A DNA stretch of 64,000 nucleotides. Origin: Homarus americanus. Lineage: Eukaryota > Arthropoda > Malacostraca > Decapoda > Nephropidae. The notes beneath the pieces were generated by a model that saw only the letters and a program-made list of their open reading frames with translations, searched no databases and was not told where the DNA came from. Below are positions 1 to 10,472 of the stretch, one piece after another. Every line of letters begins with the position of its first letter. Position 1 is the stretch's first letter. The stretch covers positions 402,501-466,500 of the forward strand of contig NW_024756463.1 of the NCBI RefSeq assembly GCF_018991925.1, written 5' to 3'. The position numbers and the translations under genes were made by a program.

Positions 1-64
1 CGTTGTTTAAGGCCCTCATGGTATGAAAACTGGATGGGTGGCAAGGAATATGGAGGAGCGAGGG

Positions 65-65
<1 letters not shown>

Positions 66-96
<31 letters not shown>
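66..96. repeat. (TG)n microsatellite
   Basis: A perfect alternating TG run of about 31 bases. No function is implied. Confidence 0.9.
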
Positions 97-98
<2 letters not shown>

Positions 99-1230
99 GG
101 ACACATCAGCTTTTGTCAAGAGGGACCGCATCAGTCGATACGTACTTCAAGTGCATGCGTGCGCGAGCACTGTACGTGCTTGCTTGAGAGGTGGTGTACG
201 TGGAGGATAATCACATTAATGTATAAGAAGTGAGCACCAAGGTCTGGATATAGATAAACTTTGGTGAGCACAAGGCGGAAGCTGGAGTGTCACGCGTGGC
301 GGCCAGGGAGACGTTCACCCCCAGTACAGCCTGCCTTTATCCATCAACCTACCGCGACTTGTGCCATCCATTCATCTTCGCCCGCCCACACCTCTGAACG
401 ACGACACACCCAAACAATGAGTAACTCTCACCTTCCATAAATTATGACAAACAGCGGTAAAGTTTGTAACACGCACCAAAACTAGTTAATGGACACTGTA
501 GCGGGCAACAAAAGAATTCTCGTTCATCACACTTGACCATTTACAGTTGTGGTAAATAAAGGCACACGAGTCAGTTACGTCGTTGTTAAATTAAGGGCGG
601 CTGGCTGTGGTTTCCTACAATCCCCGCTTTATAATCCTTTACTTCATTAGGTAAAAGCTATATACCTTATTGTCAGGATACCGTAGTCAGAAAAAGCTGA
701 CATTTGGTACCATTTTGATTTTTAAAAGAGCAAAAATAATTCGTTTTAAAATTGTGATGTTGAAAATATTATTATCATTTAAAAAAAATCGCAATTTTGC
801 ATATACAATTTTCTGAGGGACGTGTGAATGGGTAACGTTGGTGAATAACATATACAAAATAGTAATATTATCCCCGTATACACGACAGCCCTTGAAGAGG
901 ATAATGGATTTCTTTAAAACTTAGCAGAGGCAACGATATCCCTAAAAGCTCGGTAGACTTCAGCAACAAACGTGATTCAATTATTCAAACGAAACATGTG
1001 ACTTGAGGGTGTTCGTAGATACACCAAGTGAATTAATTCACTCGGGGTCTGTAACTAACTTCTAAAGTATTAACACAACCCACAAGTTAGTAGCGTGTGG
1101 ATGTACTTTTACAACTCAATTTTGTTCTGAAATACTGTATGCTGTGCACATACAGTATACAGAATCAAAAGATGATATACTGTTTATTCTATTATGATTT
1201 TGCTTTGTTTCTTGCCATTCTTTCGGACTT
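97..1230. other. Intergenic stretch without recognisable gene
   Basis: AT-rich unique-looking sequence. I see no long open frame, RNA gene or transposon signature on either strand. Confidence 0.6.
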
Positions 1231-1231
1231 T

Positions 1232-1690
1232 AATTTAGGTAACACTATGATTTAATTTAGGTAACACTATGATCACCATGGTTAACTACAGTAGTGTAGG
1301 ATCACTATGGTTAACTACAGTAGTCGAGGATCACCATGGTTAACTACAGTAGTGTAGGATCACTATGGTTAACTACAGTAGTCGAGGATCACCATGGTTA
1401 ACTACAGTAGTGTAGGATCACTATGGTTAACTACAGTAGTCGAGGATCACCATGGTTAACTACAGTAGTGTAGGATCAGTATGGTTAACTACAGTAGTCG
1501 AGGATCACCATGGTTAACTACGTTAGTCTAGGATCACCATGGTTAACTACAGGAGACTAGGATCACCATGGTTAACTACAGGAGTCTAGGATCACCATGG
1601 TTAACTACAGTAGTGTAGGATCACTATGGTTAACTACAGAAGTGTAGGATTACTTTACACTATGGTTAACTTACTACAGTAGTTTATTAA
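1232..1690. repeat. 29-bp tandem array with 58-bp higher-order period
   Basis: A 22-base direct duplication (AATTTAGGTAACACTATGAT core) at 1,232-1,275 leads into about 14 copies of a 29-bp unit built on CATGGTTAACTACAG and GGATCAC. In the left half two variants alternate: AGTGTAGGATCACTATGG and AGTCGAGGATCACCATGG, so the true period there is 58 bp. Copies decay after about 1,640. The unit is not a multiple of three and contains TAA and TAG, so it is non-coding. Confidence 0.9.
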
Positions 1691-1902
1691 TGCTATGGTA
1701 AACTATAGAAATTCTTGACGATTTGTTTTTACGTAATTGAAAAAAAGAAACGTCTCATTGAATGTAGATTTTACTTTTGTCAACATAAGAAATGTATATT
1801 GGAATTCCATTAAGAATTTTGTATTTATTTACGTATTTTCTGAAGGTGATTAGCTGACCATCTTTCACTGTTTACGTCAGCAGAGAGAGGCTACGACGTC
1901 TT

Positions 1903-2261
1903 GGATTTTTTTTTTTTTATTGGGCACTCCCCTACATCCTTGTGTAAGGTGAAGCGCAGAAGCGTTTACAGCGCCCAACAGGGAAGCATGCTAAGTTCAT
2001 GCTTGCCTTTATGTCTCACGAGTTAAGGGCGTAGAAGCCTGAAGAGTCAGTGGTTTTATGTCATGAAGTTATTGGAAGCTCCAACAACTTTCCCTGAATA
2101 CGAATTCGCAATTTACACCAGGTACCTACTTTACTGCTAGGTGAACAGGGATTAATGGGGGCAAGGAAGTAAGTCCAAACAACTTCCACCGGCCCGGGAA
2201 TCGAACCCGTGACATCTCGCTTGCGAGGCAAGAACGGTACCGCATCTACCAACGATCCCCC
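1903..2261 (-). mobile_element. tRNA-Ala-derived SINE, near full length
   Basis: Read on the minus strand the element starts GGGGGATCGTTGG. It contains an anticodon stem-loop (CTTGC, loop CTCGCAA, GCGAG, anticodon CGC as in tRNA-Ala) and a box B (GGGTTCGATTCCCG), then a non-tRNA body, and ends in a 13-base A tail (T-run at 1,906-1,918). The 3' acceptor strand does not pair with the 5' end, so it is a SINE and not a tRNA gene. ACGTCTT occurs at both flanks (1,896-1,902 and 2,262-2,268) and is the likely target-site duplication. A related 3' body lies in opposite orientation near 62.7 kb. Confidence 0.8.
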
Positions 2262-2268
2262 ACGTCTT

Positions 2269-3813
2269 ATATTGTGTAGAAATTGAGATGTTATACCCTT
2301 TTTCTTTTCATAGCGGGTTATACCGAGCAACGAGAAAAATAATGTAAATATATAGAATAAGAACAATATACTTCGGGTATAATCAGGGATGGAAGGGATT
2401 ACAGTAGAGATATTAATGAATAAAACTAAGGGTAGGAAGGTGAAGGAGAAAGCAGAGACTGGTCTGGATGGATAAAATTAAAAGCAGTGGTCCCAGAGAG
2501 AAAAATCTAGGCTCGGTATACAGTACGCAACCCGACAGGATTTGCAGTACAGATACCGTGGTCACCAACCCTCAGACGTGAGGGTGACACCTTGATTAAG
2601 TGGAATAACCAGGATATAACGCCTGGCCATTACTCAAGTTACTCGTAACTGTGAACCACCTTTCGATTGTAGACTGACGATTTATATCAGCTGTACTCTT
2701 TGTCACTTAGTTTGACTTAAAAAAAATCACCGAGTGATACGTCGACTCCATGTGCATAGCGACTATGATGCGACGTTTGACCCTGGTATAGTGTACAAAG
2801 CTCAAGGGTGAGTTAAGAGTAGTGGGAGGAGGAGGAGGGTCACCTGAGGGAGGTCGACGCTCCCCGCCAATGTTTACAGTCTCGGCCAGGCTCAGGTGTG
2901 TTTCTCAGGCGCGCACGCAGGGATCTTTAAACGGGGAGGATGGGTAACTAATCACCCCCAACCCCATCCTCCTTCACCGTTGATGATATACTTATGGTTC
3001 TAGACTGGATGATTTACTGTATAAAGATTGTATTGTTTTGGTTCTGCGATAATGATTTAATACTGGACATATATGTAAAACAAATTCGTCAAACGTATCC
3101 ATACACGAGTCAGGGGATATTGCTGACCTCATGTCTTATCATCCAGTGTTAAATGCTACATAACTGATCAGGACGGCCATTGTCTTTTATCGAGATTTAT
3201 CAACGTAACGCAATGTATTTTCTTATTTTATCTTAGGAACTAATAGCTACAGGACGTTGTGGCTCACCCCTAGAGTTCCTCAGCAAATTCTTGGCCAAGA
3301 AACGTTCACATCCCCACCACTCATAGTTCACGAGATGTCATTCAGTCGAGATAAAACTATTACTATTGAGAATTTCCACCAAAGTCTTTGATCAATTATA
3401 TTGCTGTGATCCAGTTGAAACTGCACAGAACATTTTCATCAAATATCAAGAGCAACAAAAAATAAATAAAATAAAATAATCTGCAAAATTTGTTTCTACT
3501 TGCACTAAAATGTGTCAAAGAATCCCCAAGAGAAACTAAAACACCATTAGCTCACTAGTCCAGGTGAATTTTGATACATTTTTTTTATAAGCGGATAATA
3601 TTAATCACAACAAGTTTAGCCCTCGTAAAGTATAAGAATAATCAGGATTTACTACTTCTAGCAGCAAGTGGTTGGATATGCATAAGCACCAACTTGCTCT
3701 CATACCCTTATAAATATATCACTGAATAATTCACAGTATTTACCGTATAGTGTGGACCAACGTATCTCCATGTCCGCGTACTTACGTCATATCTGTGCTC
3801 GGGTCGTAATACA
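2269..3813. other. Intergenic stretch without recognisable gene
   Basis: Nothing recognised in either strand beyond short A/T runs. Confidence 0.55.
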
Positions 3814-4108
3814 CCTTTTCACATATCCGTTGAGACATTGTTACATAACTATTTGACAAATTTCATATCCGAATGACAGAACACATATCAAATGGCAGTC
3901 TAAAATAACTGTTCTTTCATGCTAACGGAAGTGATTGACATAAGTTATGAAGTTGACAGACGTGAACAATAAACCGACAGTCTACATATAGTTTGAGAAT
4001 GTAACAATTGGAGAATGACATACCACCAACAGTTATTTTAGATTGTCATTCGGTTATGAAATTTGTCAAATAGTTATGTAACAATGTCTCAACGGATATG
4101 TGAAAAGG
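3814..4108. mobile_element. Foldback / MITE-like element with long terminal inverted repeats
   Basis: The left arm begins CCTTTTCACATATCCGTTGA at 3,814. The right arm, read on the minus strand from 4,108, begins with the same bases. Identity continues for about 55-60 bp through ATTTGACAAATTTCAT, then resumes around TCTAAAATAACTGTT (3,899-3,913 and 4,029-4,043) after a roughly 19-bp insertion in the left arm. The middle (about 115 bp) is unique and has no open frame. This is the structure of a non-autonomous DNA transposon or foldback element. I could not settle a target-site duplication (possibly TA or TAC). Confidence 0.8.
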
Positions 4109-5078
4109 TTTACTACTCACCGTGTCTCCGTCTCCGACCGTATTAAAAATACTAGAACATGTTTACAGTGACGCGGATAAGACTCAAGTTATCGCGAGTG
4201 TTTTAAAGCGAGGGTATTGTGCGGTGGTCATTACCCTCTAAGGGCCCGTCGAGACCTAACTGATGGTAAAACTGTTGATAGGATACACATGACCTCTGTA
4301 AAGAATTAGAGGACTAAATAATGAACGATAAACAAATAAAGAGATGGAGAGGCGATGGGGATTGAAAACGGAGAGAGGAAGAAAAAATTGAGTCGAAAGA
4401 GAATTAAGTGTAAATATTATTACTGAAGACAAAGTTGATACTAAGAACTAAGAAACTAATGATGGGGAAGATAAAAAAGGGAAGGGAAGAAGCAATAGTT
4501 TATATATATCGGCTCAATCTTAATCAGACATATAAGCTTCAGGGACAAAACTAAAAAGCCAATGTGAGAATTTTGAGGTAACAGTTGTGTTTGGGAGGTA
4601 CTGTACACTCACCACAAAAAGTTCTCGAACAGCTAGGCACAAAGGATTTCAGAATGAGCACTAATTATGGCTCGTGTTATCTCAGAATGGTCGGTATGCC
4701 TGGTTGCAAAGTGACTCAATATTTTCTAATAATATATGTTGTTCGTCTTTACAGTATTTACAGGTGAAAAGAACTAATTTAATTTGCAATAAAACTTCCT
4801 CGGAGAGCAATGTTCAGATTTCTCGTTCGTTTTGTCATACTGAATGACCCTTAGCGTTCGAGAACTTTTTTGCGGAGTGTACATATAGCTCTGATTTTGA
4901 TTCTAGTAACGTTGTTAAGTATTCCTGTGCTTCAGTTACCACAGCACTTTACTATTAAGCACATAAACTAAGACAGATCATATTCTACAGTGACTACACA
5001 ACAACTGTTAAAAGTTTAGGAGGATATATACCTCTCGAACTCGGTGATAATCTGACAAGAAACCCATTGAGGTCTGCA
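4109..5078. other. Intergenic stretch without recognisable gene
   Basis: AT-rich. The only open frames are short, without domain signatures or splice context. Confidence 0.55.
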
Positions 5079-5170
5079 TCCAACACCACCTCCAGTCCAC
5101 AGTGTAACACCTGTCTCCAACACCACCTCCAGTCCACAGTGTAACACCTGTCTCCAACACCACCTCCAGT
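5079..5170. repeat. 37-bp tandem repeat, about 2.5 copies
   Basis: TCCAACACCACCTCCAGT recurs at 5,079, 5,116 and 5,153, separated by CCACAGTGTAACACCTGTC. The copies are essentially identical, so the duplication is recent. Confidence 0.9.
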
Positions 5171-5639
5171 GCATCTGCCCCCCAACCGTGGAGGTCCATC
5201 AACTTATCACACATGAGGGTAAATGAAACACACAGGCTGGACACAGGGCATGTCGGAAGCACTGCTGTATATAAACTGTATACAGTATGTTACGCTAAGT
5301 GACACCGGTTGCACGCAGGTGATGAATACACTTAATGTACACAAATCAGTGGTTTTATTGCAAAAAGAAATCAACAGAGTACACAATAAAGGCGGTACAG
5401 CAGATAATACACCTATGGTACACCGTTTACAAGGCACGGGGTACGATACACACCTCATGATATAAGCACACGATGAGGGAAGCAGGGTACACCAGCCTTA
5501 CTACACAACACACCTCAGATCAAGCTCCCAGTGTGATGTACAGCTTGTCAAGTGGAAGAACCCACCCGCATGTGGATGTGATGTGCAATGACTGTTCACC
5601 TACACCACAAGGCAGTCAGTGTCCCCCACGACTGCCCTT

Positions 5640-5870
5640 CCTCACCTGACACCAACTACGCCTAACCTTCCTTACCTAACTCACTCCACAGAACCTAAAC
5701 TGCCCTCACCTGTCCTAATCCACTTTAACTAGCTTACCTGGCATAAAGCAATCTAACCTATCATAACATGCTTAAGTCATCCAATATAACTTAATCCATC
5801 CTAGCCTGAGCTAACCTACCTTGTTATAGGTACTTGGCAAAACCTAAACTATCCTATCCTAAGTTAATCT
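5640..5870. repeat. Degenerate AACCT-rich tract
   Basis: Scattered CTAACCT, CCTAACCT and TAACCTA motifs separated by diverged bases, like an old interstitial telomere-type (AACCT)n block or a simple repeat of that composition. Cleaner versions lie at 30.5, 51.6 and 55.5 kb. Confidence 0.5.
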
Positions 5871-6400
5871 GACAGTGGCACAGACACTGACGGACCGCCT
5901 GGTGACCCAAGGCTAATCAGTCCACCTTAAACCCGCATGCACGTGGACTCTCTATTTGTACATGGAGGGTTCAGTGTGGGGCGGTGGAGGAGTGGTCCTC
6001 ACACTCACCCGACCTGGACATGAGCCCGCCTTTCTCTATCACACACACACTGTTACTTTACCTCCTTCCTTAACTAAAATTTGATTGTTTACATTTTCAT
6101 CGCTTCTTTATATATAAAAAAGTCAATGATTTCCGTCATAAAAAATTCTTCAAATAATTCCTGATATCTATTTAGGTACAGTGTGCACTAATGCTATCGT
6201 AATCATCAGCTGACCGATCGCTATCACTTATATGAAAGTCTAAAAACCATCTAGTATCACACTTACAAGATGCTCGGGGTGATTTGTCTTGTGAAGATGA
6301 GTGAGAGAGAAAGAGAGCTTTGGGTAGTTGAGAGAGCACTTTTTTCACTGTTTAATCAGTCAATGAATGTATGAGTCTTGTTCGTAATACTTAATTATTG

Positions 6401-6406
6401 TTTATT
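6401..6406 (-). promoter_or_regulatory. Polyadenylation signal of the cuticle-protein gene
   Basis: TTTATT on the plus strand is AATAAA on the minus strand, about 157 bases downstream of the stop codon at 6,563-6,565. It is the first canonical signal after that stop. No AATAAA was seen in the few hundred bases after the alternative stop at 10,249, which favours the long transcript. Confidence 0.5.
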
Positions 6407-6562
6407 CACATTTTTTGTATTGTCAATAGTTTAGGAAATCAACCCATGCTATCGTAAGTAAATCAATAAACTAGCCTAATGATGCCCATATGACTATCCG
6501 GTGGTACTGTTGTATATCACAGACTTGCCCATCAGCCCTGCAGGCAATATCTACTCGCGTTG

Positions 6563-9458
6563 TCAGTCGATGGTGGGACGCCTTGTCTCTGGCACCAAGT
6601 TGGGCAAGTTATATAAGTGATTGAGCAGCTCACTCCAGAAACTTTGTGGTGGGGGAGGTGGAGGTAAGGTGGAGGAAACTGGCTGTGGCGGTGAGGAGGG
6701 CTCCTGGGGGAGGTAAGGCCACACTGCCTCAGTAGACGTTGGTGTCGTCAGTGTGGAAGAAGAGATAGTGTACGGAGGCTCTGTTGTAGAGATCAAAGTC
6801 GTTGCTGACGCGTCCTTGGTACTTGTGCTGGTATCTTGAGTACCTTCATCTTCTGATATACTCTTAACTGTTGAAGTGACGACAGTGTCACCACGGAGAG
6901 TGCCAGAGTCTTGGCCAATGGCTGTGGTGTGGCTTGGGACAGTGCTCGGGCCACTGACGGTATCCTGGTCAGTACCTGCGCTCTGGTACCTGTTCACGCT
7001 CTCCACTTGCCCTATCACAGGAACTTTCCAGGCAACAGTACCCATGTACTGACCGGGTGGGGGTCTGTCAGATACATCATGGCGTTGGGGAAAACTGTCC
7101 ACAACTTTCTGGGAATGTGCTTCGGATGCGACACTTTCTAAGGTATGCAAATCAAGTTCATTGGAGTTACCATTCATGACCTTATTAACAGTGGGATTTC
7201 TTAGATCATTAAAAATATGATGGAGAGTTTGTTGAAGATGTACTTTTTCATCTGTGTTCATTGGTTCACCAGAGTCTGCAACTAGTGAACTGTAATCCTC
7301 ATCCATGAAGGCGTAGTCCAGAGGCAACTGCTGGGGTCGGTGTGGCGGCAACAACTGGCCATCGTGGGTGGGTGTGTGTACCACAGGCTGGCTGGGTGAG
7401 GGCAACGGGTCTGTCAGCTTGATTACACTACTCGTCCACGGCAATGGTAATAGAGGCCGAGTGTCTTCGAAGTGACCACCAGTCCTCAATGGTGGGGGGC
7501 TCAGGCTAGTACTTGGCTTCTGCCGTAGCGGTCGGTTCGTCTGGAATGTTCCCTGGCCAAGGTGGGGCCCGGGACGCAGTGGTGGTTTGTTGTTGAGGTA
7601 ACTGGTGAAGGGGTAGCCATACACACTCTGCAGATGAGACATTAAATTATCTATGAACTGTGATTGGTCAGATCCTGAGTTCTGGTCATCAGGTGGTGCC
7701 GACAGGCTCGCTTGTGATATCTGCAGTGATCCTTCAGATTCATTAGAGCCTTCTTGTGGCGGATTCAAGGGGCGGAGTTGTTGTGGTCGTGGCCAGTTGA
7801 CGGGACGACTTGGATTATTTGTGGGCTTGTTCACGAGGACTGTGTTCGCTGTACTCTCCTCTACAGCCTCAACACTTACATTTTCCTCTTGTGATAATGT
7901 GATCTTCAAGGCTTCATCACTCGATGAAGTTGGCGTCTGAGAGGCAGAGTTGTCCGCTGCACCAGACTGCAGTGAAGGTTTCGGTCTGGGAATATCCAGG
8001 TAGGATAAAAGGGGTTTTAGAGGCTTTGGTGGGCGGTGCAGCTGAGGGCGTGGGCGGTTGACAGGGCGGAATGGGCTCTGTATTGGTCTGTTCTGAGTAT
8101 ATGGTCTGTAAGGCCTTTTTGAGGGCAGTGGGCGTGACCACTGAGATGGGGTGGGTGTGTTGACAAAGAGCCAAGACAATGGACGTGGAGTAACGGACTG
8201 CTGTGGGAGAGGGTAGGCAATGGGAGGGCGGCCCGTGGCCACAGAGGGCAATGTCTGCAGCAGGGGGTCACTGCCAGGGAAATATTCCGCTGACGGTGGC
8301 AGTGTGTTGGGCGACTCAGGTGTTGAGGGTGATCGCCTGGGAGGCGGAGGCGTTAAGTAAGAATTAAGAGAAGTTGTACTTGTTGATGGTGGACGAGTGG
8401 CGGGTGGTTGGCTCGTGGTGGTTGGTGGAGATGTGTTGGGTGGTCGGCGCGTGTTGGGCGTCAGAGACGTGGAGGGTGGTCGGCTCGTGGAGGGTGGCGG
8501 AGATGTGCTGGGTGGTCGGCGCGTGTTGAGCGTCAGAGACGTGGAGGGTGGTCGGCTCGTGGAGGGTGGCGGAGATGTGCTGGGTGGTCGGCGCGTGTTG
8601 GGCGTCAGAGACGTGGAGGGTGGTCGGCTCGTGGAGGGTGGCGGAGATGTGCTGGGTGGTCGGCGCGTGTTGGGCGTCAGAGACGTGGAGGGTGGTCGGC
8701 TCGTGGAGGTGGCGGAGATGTGGTGGTCGGCGCATGTTGGGCGTCAGGACGTGGAGGTGTGGGCTCGTGGAGGTGGCGGAGACGTGCTGGGTGGTCGGCG
8801 CGTGTTGGGCGTCAGAGACGTGGAGGGTGGTCGGCTCGTGGAGGGTGGCGGAGACGTGCTGGGTGGTCGGCGCGTGTTGAGCGTAGAGACGTGGAGGGTG
8901 ATCGGCTCGTGGAGGATGGCGGAGATGTGCTGGGTGATCGTCGCAAGTTGGGCGTCAGAGACGTGGAGGGTGGTCGGCTTGTGGTGGGTGGTGGAGATGT
9001 GCTGGGTGGTCGGCGCGTGGAGGGCGGCGGAAACGTGTAGGATGGTTGGTGCGTGGTGGGCGACGTAGGTGTGTAAAAAGGTAGGTGCGTGATGGGTGAC
9101 GGACGAGAATATAGTAGGGGTGTGGGCGGCGGATGAGTGTAGGGTGGGCGTGTGGGCGGTGGATGAGTGTAGGGTGGGCGTGTGGGCGGTGGATGAGTGT
9201 AGGTGGTCGTGTGGGCGGTGGATGAGTGTAGGGTGGGCGTGTGGGCGGTGGATGAGTGTAGGGTGGGCGTGTGGGCGGTGGATGAGTGTAGGGTGGTCGT
9301 GTGGGCGGTGGATGAGTGTAGGGTGGGCGTGTGGACGACGGACGAAAGTAAGGTGGGCGTGTGGTCAGCGGACGAGTGTTGGATGGGCGTGTGAGCGTGG
9401 GAGAACTCTTGGTAGTAGGAGTGGTGGTGGTGGTGGGCGGAACGACGTGGATCTTTAC
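6563..9458 (-). CDS. RR cuticle-protein gene, exon 4: Pro/Thr/Ser-rich C-terminal exon
   Basis: Long minus-strand coding exon ending in TAA at 6,563 (C-terminus RRPTID). The acceptor is TTGTTGTTTCAG at 9,459-9,470, followed by GTA AAG ATC (VKIHVVPPTTTTT). Its phase (0) matches a GTGGGT donor after the RR exon at 10,303. N to C: a Thr/Pro start, 30-bp repeats (10 residues, THPPPTRPPY), 72-bp repeats (24 residues, with RRPPSTSPPPSTSRPPST), then a less repetitive Pro-rich, partly acidic region with a Pro run near the end. Two single-base losses inside the repeats (near 9,201 and 8,885) and one repeat copy shortened by nine bases break the assembled frame; the frame before and after is consistent once these are allowed for. 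An ATG at 9,488 opens a short hydrophobic run (MLLILFLLFQ), which I read as a translated polypyrimidine tract but which could be a separate start. Low-complexity secreted exoskeletal or mucin-like region; function inferred only from the linked RR domain. Confidence 0.6.
8400..9010 (-). repeat. 72-bp (24-residue) coding tandem repeat
   Basis: The anchor GCGTGTTG recurs at 8,449, 8,521, 8,593 and 8,665 with exact 72-bp spacing. It is then spaced 67 and 68 bp in the copy at 8,700-8,800 (net loss of nine bases), and further copies are more diverged. In the coding frame the unit encodes Pro/Ser/Thr-rich sequence such as RPPSTSLTPNTRRPPST. Every intact copy is a multiple of three. Confidence 0.85.
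9110..9400 (-). repeat. 30-bp (10-residue) coding tandem repeat
   Basis: About nine to ten copies of a 30-bp unit (plus strand GGGCGGTGGATGAGTGTAGG). In the frame that follows the exon 4 acceptor each encodes THPPPTRPPY. One copy near 9,201 has AGGTGG in place of AGGGTGG and is 29 bp, which shifts the frame. Confidence 0.85.
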
Positions 9459-9929
9459 CTGAAACAACAAGAACAAGATAAGCAACATAGCAGACTCTTG
9501 TGTCCGAAAGTTGAACCTACAGCAATATAATTTTGGGTACCATATGTGTGTTTTCCTGCACTAGATTAAAACAATTCTTCAATTTTAATTAAAATTTTGT
9601 ATCTCTTAAAGTTACAGGTTATAAATACAATGCAGGGATACATGTAAACAGCATTAAAAAACCGGGATGGTTACCAAGATGAATGTGTGGAAAAAGATAT
9701 ATTTCGATACATTGGTGATGACAAGCACAAGCTGATAGCTTTTTATCACATAAGAATATAACAGATGAAACAAATAGTCGACTTGAGACGGAAGCCCATA
9801 GCTGATGTACGGTACGGTAATGATCAAGGTAACGAGACACCGTATTCCTAATGTTTACAACGTCTAGTATAGTGTATGAGGCAGCCAACACCAACACCTT
9901 CAGTACACTACAACAATGTCACACACACA

Positions 9930-9960
<31 letters not shown>

Positions 9961-10302
9961 GCGTGTGATTGAGTGAACAAATGTTACTAGTATTCAACGC
10001 TTAAATATAAACTACACCTATATGCCAGGGGGGAATTGTTTTAACATAATGGAATGAATTGTGAGTGTGGACAGTGATATGTCTGATATAACTATATAAA
10101 AAACATAACATGTGTCGTTAATTCCAAACTGAATTACTTTACAATAAACTCCTGTGAACTAAAAATAGTCACAACGACCAAACACAGGTGAAGGTGAGGC
10201 TGGCAGGGAGTGTGTCCTGATAACAGTGTGGAGATCGTATTACTGCACTTAGAGAACAACATCCATGTGGCCAACACCAAAGAAAGGTCCAGGAACACCC
10301 AC
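9459..10302 (-). other. Putative intron 3 of the cuticle-protein gene
   Basis: Minus-strand GTGGGT donor (10,302 downward) and TTTCAG acceptor (9,459), both phase 0, 844 bp. It contains a (CA)n(CG)n tract at 9,920-9,967 and AT-rich sequence. If it is not spliced, exon 3 continues 17 codons further to a stop at 10,249. Confidence 0.5.
9920..9967. repeat. (CA)n(CG)n alternating purine-pyrimidine tract
   Basis: A CA run passes directly into a GC run and then GTGTG, giving 48 bases of uninterrupted purine-pyrimidine alternation. This is the classical composition for Z-DNA. Confidence 0.9.
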
Positions 10303-10472
10303 CCGCTGACCGGGCTGGATCACGCGGTACCCCCAGGCGTCGGCGACGTAGTGGGTGACGTGATGCTTCCCTGCGGCGTCGTGCCACCCATAGCGGCCGA
10401 GCACCGCACCGTCAGGACGTCGTTCCTCGTGACGCCACTGATTGTTGCCGCTGTACCCGAATTTGTACGACC
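10303..10472 (-). CDS. RR cuticle-protein gene, exon 3: chitin-binding R&R domain
   Basis: The exon encodes SYKFGYSGNNQW through GYRVIQPGQR (predicted residues 530-585). It contains the Rebers-Riddiford spacing exactly: G554, eight residues, G563, six residues, then YVADAWGY (Y-x-A-x3-G-Y). The preceding PDGAVLG and Y-x-F-x-Y also fit the extended consensus (Pfam Chitin_bind_4). This family binds chitin through a beta-sheet face of aromatic residues in arthropod cuticle. The acceptor is TTCTCTCCAACAG at 10,473-10,485; its phase matches exon 2 (one base carried over). The 3' edge is a choice: a GTGGGT donor after CGG (preferred, joins in phase to exon 4), or read-through to TAA at 10,249 adding VGVPGPFFGVGHMDVVL. 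The domain call is firm; the 3' edge is not. Confidence 0.8.

Noticed and set aside
1232..1690. CRISPR array
   Set aside because: Units are contiguous with no unique spacers, and the genome is eukaryotic.
2180..2261. tRNA-Ala gene on the minus strand
   Set aside because: The 3' acceptor strand does not pair with GGGGGAT, and the tRNA-like part continues into a SINE body and A tail.
6563..8251. A separate gene starting near 8,251
   Set aside because: The apparent start is a TTG. The same frame is open for many more codons upstream into the 72-bp repeats, so this is the 3' part of exon 4 and not a gene start.
8397..9068. Plus-strand Gly/Arg/Val-rich frames of 223 and 210 codons
   Set aside because: Antisense shadows of the coding 72-bp repeats of exon 4.
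9459..9488. Signal peptide MLLILFLLFQ as an independent gene start
   Set aside because: The hydrophobic stretch is the translation of a T-rich polypyrimidine tract ending in TTTCAG. It is short for a signal peptide and lacks a basic n-region. Kept as a minor alternative only.
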